From contig NZ_JACABA010000004.1 in the NCBI RefSeq assembly GCF_013377015.1, positions 138,336 to 202,335 of the forward strand: 64,000 nucleotides of DNA. The letters run 5' to 3'. This document shows positions 61,949 through 64,000 of this stretch, in pieces. The DNA comes from Rhodopseudomonas sp. (GTDB taxonomy: Bacteria > Pseudomonadota > Alphaproteobacteria > Rhizobiales > Xanthobacteraceae). Position 1 is the first letter of the stretch. Each line of letters starts with the position of its first letter. Position numbers and translations under genes: made by a program. The notes beneath the pieces were generated by a model. The model was not told the origin of the DNA and made no database searches. It was given only the letters and a program-made list of their open reading frames with translations.

Positions 61949-63865
61949 TCAGATATTCGCCGCGAGGTCGACCAGCTCGTCGAACAGCACGCCGGTCTTG
62001 GCCAGCATCAGTTCGATGGCGTCGGTGGCCTCGGCGACCGAGCCGGTCGAGGTGTCGATCGTGAGCTCGTTGCCGACCGGCGGCTGATAGTCATTGCCGA
62101 TGCCGGTAAAGCCCTTCAACGCGCCAGCGCGGGCCTTGGCGTAGTGGCCCTTGGGATCGCGGCTCTCGCACACCTCGGCGGGGGTCGCGACGTGGATTTC
62201 GCGAAACAGCTCGGCGGCGATCCGCCGCGCCGCGGCGCGATCCTCCAGCGCTGGCGATACCGCCGCGACGATCGCGATGTGTCCATTCCTGGCCAGATGC
62301 GTTGCAATCTCGGCGAGGCGACGGATGTTCTCGGCGCGATCTTCGGCCGAGAAGCCGAGATCGGCATTGAGCCCGGCGCGCAGCGTGTCGCCATCGAGCA
62401 GGATCGGCGAACCGCCGCGCGAAAACAATCGACGCTCCAGCGCCAGCGCCAGCGTCGATTTGCCGGAGCCGGGCAGGCCGGTCAGCCACACCACCGCGCC
62501 GCCATGGCGATAGCGCGCCAAGCGCTCGTCCGGTCGCAGCGCCGACTCCACCGGCACGATATCGACGGGAATTGCGCGTGCGCCGGCATCGACGCTGAGC
62601 ACCAGCCCGCCGCCGGCGATCCGGCCGCCGACCTCGATCACCAGTCGTCCGGTGCGCGGATTGTCGCTTGCCGGGTCGGCTGCCACCGGCTGCGCCAGCG
62701 CGATGTCGATCTCGCCGACATGATTGCGCGCGATCGCCTTGGCGGCGACGCTTTCGAGATCGCCGGGATCGACCGCTTTCTCGATCGCCACCACGGTGGC
62801 GCGGGTTTCCCGCGTGCCGAGCCGCAGCAGGATCGAGGCGCCGGGCAGCAGCGGCTGATCATGCAGCCAGAAGATCCGCGCCCGCAGCCGTCGCGTGTCG
62901 CGCGGCGCCGCGCCGACATGGGCAATGACGTCGCCGCGCTCGATGAACAATTCGCGATCCAGCGTGATGCCGACCGAGCGGCCGGCGCCTTGCGGTCCGC
63001 TCACCGGCGTCACCGGCCAGCTCTCGACCGATTTGATCCTCGCGATCTTGCCGGCCGGCATGATCACGATCTCGTCGCCGGTTTGCAGTTGGCCGGATTC
63101 AATGCGGCCGGCGACGATGCGGCGGTCGTCGAATTTGTAGATCGCCTGCACCGGCAGCCGGAGGGCCAATTGATCGAGTGGCCGCGCCGGGATCAGTGCG
63201 TCGAGCGCTTCCACCACGGTGGGGCCGTCGTACCAGGCGATATTCGCGGTGCGTTCGGCGACGCCGTCGCCGTCGCGCGCCGAGATCGGGATCACCGCGG
63301 CCGGCGTGACGCCGAGTTCGATCAGATGCGCCGAGATTTCGTCGCTGATTTCGCGGAATCGCGCTTCCGAGAAATCCACCCGATCCATCTTGTTGACCAC
63401 CACGGCGACCTGCTTGACCCCGAGCAGATGCAGCAGATAGCCGTGCCGCCTTGTCTGGTCGCGCACGCCTTCCAGCGCGTCGATGATCAGCACCGCGCCG
63501 TCGGCCTGCGAGGCGCCGGTGATCATGTTGCGCAGGAATTCGGCGTGGCCCGGCGCGTCGATCAGCACGATGTCGCGCGAGCCGGTACGGAACGAGATCT
63601 GTGTGGTGTCGATGGTGATGCCCTGGTCGCGCTCGGTCTGCAGCGCGTCGAGCAGGAACGACCATTCGAACGGCATGCCGCGCCGGGCGCTGACGGCTTT
63701 CAGCATTTCCAGCTTGCCATCCGGCAGCGAGCCGGTCTCGTGCAGCAGCCGGCCGACCAGCGTCGACTTGCCGTGATCGACATGGCCGACGATGACGATG
63801 CGGACCAGCGGACGGGTGGTGCCGTTCGGCGTGGCGAGGGAAGCGGGCGGGACGGCGATGGTCAT
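61949..63865 (-). CDS. cysNC: Bifunctional sulfate adenylyltransferase large subunit / APS kinase (CysNC, NodQ-like)
   Basis: 638 residues. The first about 430 are the CysN GTPase: P-loop [18 protein letters not shown] and NKMDRVDF, with elongation-factor-like beta domains. The last about 180 are the APS kinase CysC, with GLPGSGKST near residue 462 and [26 protein letters not shown] (in pieces), including the serine of AAVSPA. With CysD it activates sulfate to APS and then PAPS, for cysteine synthesis or sulfation. ATG at 63865 ([11 protein letters not shown]) is chosen; a GTG at 63892 that overlaps the cysD stop (GTGA) would add nine residues and is equally possible. Confidence 0.93.
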   Translation of the reverse strand: MTIAVPPASLATPNGTTRPLVRIVIVGHVDHGKSTLVGRLLHETGSLPDGKLEMLKAVSARRGMPFEWSFLLDALQTERDQGITIDTTQISFRTGSRDIVLIDAPGHAEFLRNMITGASQADGAVLIIDALEGVRDQTRRHGYLLHLLGVKQVAVVVNKMDRVDFSEARFREISDEISAHLIELGVTPAAVIPISARDGDGVAERTANIAWYDGPTVVEALDALIPARPLDQLALRLPVQAIYKFDDRRIVAGRIESGQLQTGDEIVIMPAGKIARIKSVESWPVTPVSGPQGAGRSVGITLDRELFIERGDVIAHVGAAPRDTRRLRARIFWLHDQPLLPGASILLRLGTRETRATVVAIEKAVDPGDLESVAAKAIARNHVGEIDIALAQPVAADPASDNPRTGRLVIEVGGRIAGGGLVLSVDAGARAIPVDIVPVESALRPDERLARYRHGGAVVWLTGLPGSGKSTLALALERRLFSRGGSPILLDGDTLRAGLNADLGFSAEDRAENIRRLAEIATHLARNGHIAIVAAVSPALEDRAAARRIAAELFREIHVATPAEVCESRDPKGHYAKARAGALKGFTGIGNDYQPPVGNELTIDTSTGSVAEATDAIELMLAKTGVLFDELVDLAANI

Positions 63866-63888
63866 GGCATCACTCACTTGAGGTCTCG

Positions 63889-64000
63889 TCACAGATAGCC
63901 GGCGACGCGAAGCCGCTCGAAGGCGTCCTCGGTCTCGTGGTCGAGCGCGCGGCCGGCGCGTTCCGGCACCTTGGTGCTGTCGAGTTCGGTCAGGATCTCG
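63889..64000 (-). CDS. cysD: Sulfate adenylyltransferase small subunit, C-terminal end only
   Basis: The last 36 codons before a TGA at 63889-63891. The residues ([20 protein letters not shown], then [16 protein letters not shown]) match the CysD C-terminus. The gene continues beyond the window. It is directly upstream of cysNC with overlapping or nearly overlapping frames, the normal cysD-cysN order. Confidence 0.85.
   Translation of the reverse strand, partial: EILTELDSTKVPERAGRALDHETEDAFERLRVAGYL

Overview
The window is GC-rich, densely packed DNA from a photosynthetic or rhizobial alphaproteobacterium of the Bradyrhizobium/Rhodopseudomonas group. The best fit is Rhodopseudomonas palustris. 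The FixL, FixJ and FixK proteins, the adjacent single-domain receiver, an FNR-type protein that closely matches my memory of R. palustris AadR, a second complex I operon, and a PhyR/NepR/EcfG locus all point there. No tRNA, rRNA, CRISPR array, insertion sequence or phage gene was recognised.

Layout. 1-3348 (minus strand): a D-alanyl-D-alanine carboxypeptidase cut by the window edge, and a cyclic beta-glucan exporter of the NdvA type. 3605-17985: a 13-gene NADH:quinone oxidoreductase operon, nuoA-N with nuoC and nuoD fused. It has a FixK/FNR-type operator in front and a perfect 19-bp-arm hairpin at its end. 17998-25901: O-acetylhomoserine sulfhydrylase, then fixK, a lone receiver, fixJ, fixL, a CBS-BON protein and two divergent tandem universal stress proteins. 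25906-35535: a Mg2+ P-type ATPase, a polyhydroxyalkanoate synthase, a two-domain APH/P-loop kinase-like protein, a CBS-pair protein and a Pat-type protein acetyltransferase. 35571-39255: a small conserved protein and an Mla-type lipid transporter (STAS-permease, ATPase, MCE protein fused to an auxiliary-lipoprotein-like domain). 39218-44649: a small cytochrome c, aadR, a cyclic-nucleotide-gated K+ channel, a 47-residue membrane peptide, a small unknown protein and a molybdopterin oxidoreductase. 44723-46959: small basic or unknown proteins and a solitary ureG. 47216-56685: the general stress response region, with a degenerate HWE kinase, ecfG, nepR and phyR followed by envelope genes, a chemoreceptor and a small membrane peptide. 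56764-64000: malate synthase G, a DUF1800/DUF1501 pair and the sulfate-activation genes cysNC and cysD.

How it fits together. Two regulatory systems dominate. The first is oxygen sensing: FixL-FixJ should drive fixK, and FixK and/or AadR should act at TTGA-N6-TCAA palindromes. I find seven such sites, in front of nuo, the lone receiver, the CBS-BON gene, the CBS/kinase divergon, the 35571 gene, aadR/cytochrome c and the 47-residue peptide gene. The region therefore reads as a low-oxygen regulon island. The second is the general stress response: GGAAC-N16-nGTn elements typical of EcfG promoters lie in front of phyR, an L,D-transpeptidase, a divergent AI-2E-family transporter and a 51-residue membrane peptide, all near the ecfG locus.

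Limits. All gene functions come from reading translated sequence and remembered family motifs; no database search was run. Promoter calls are pattern matches.
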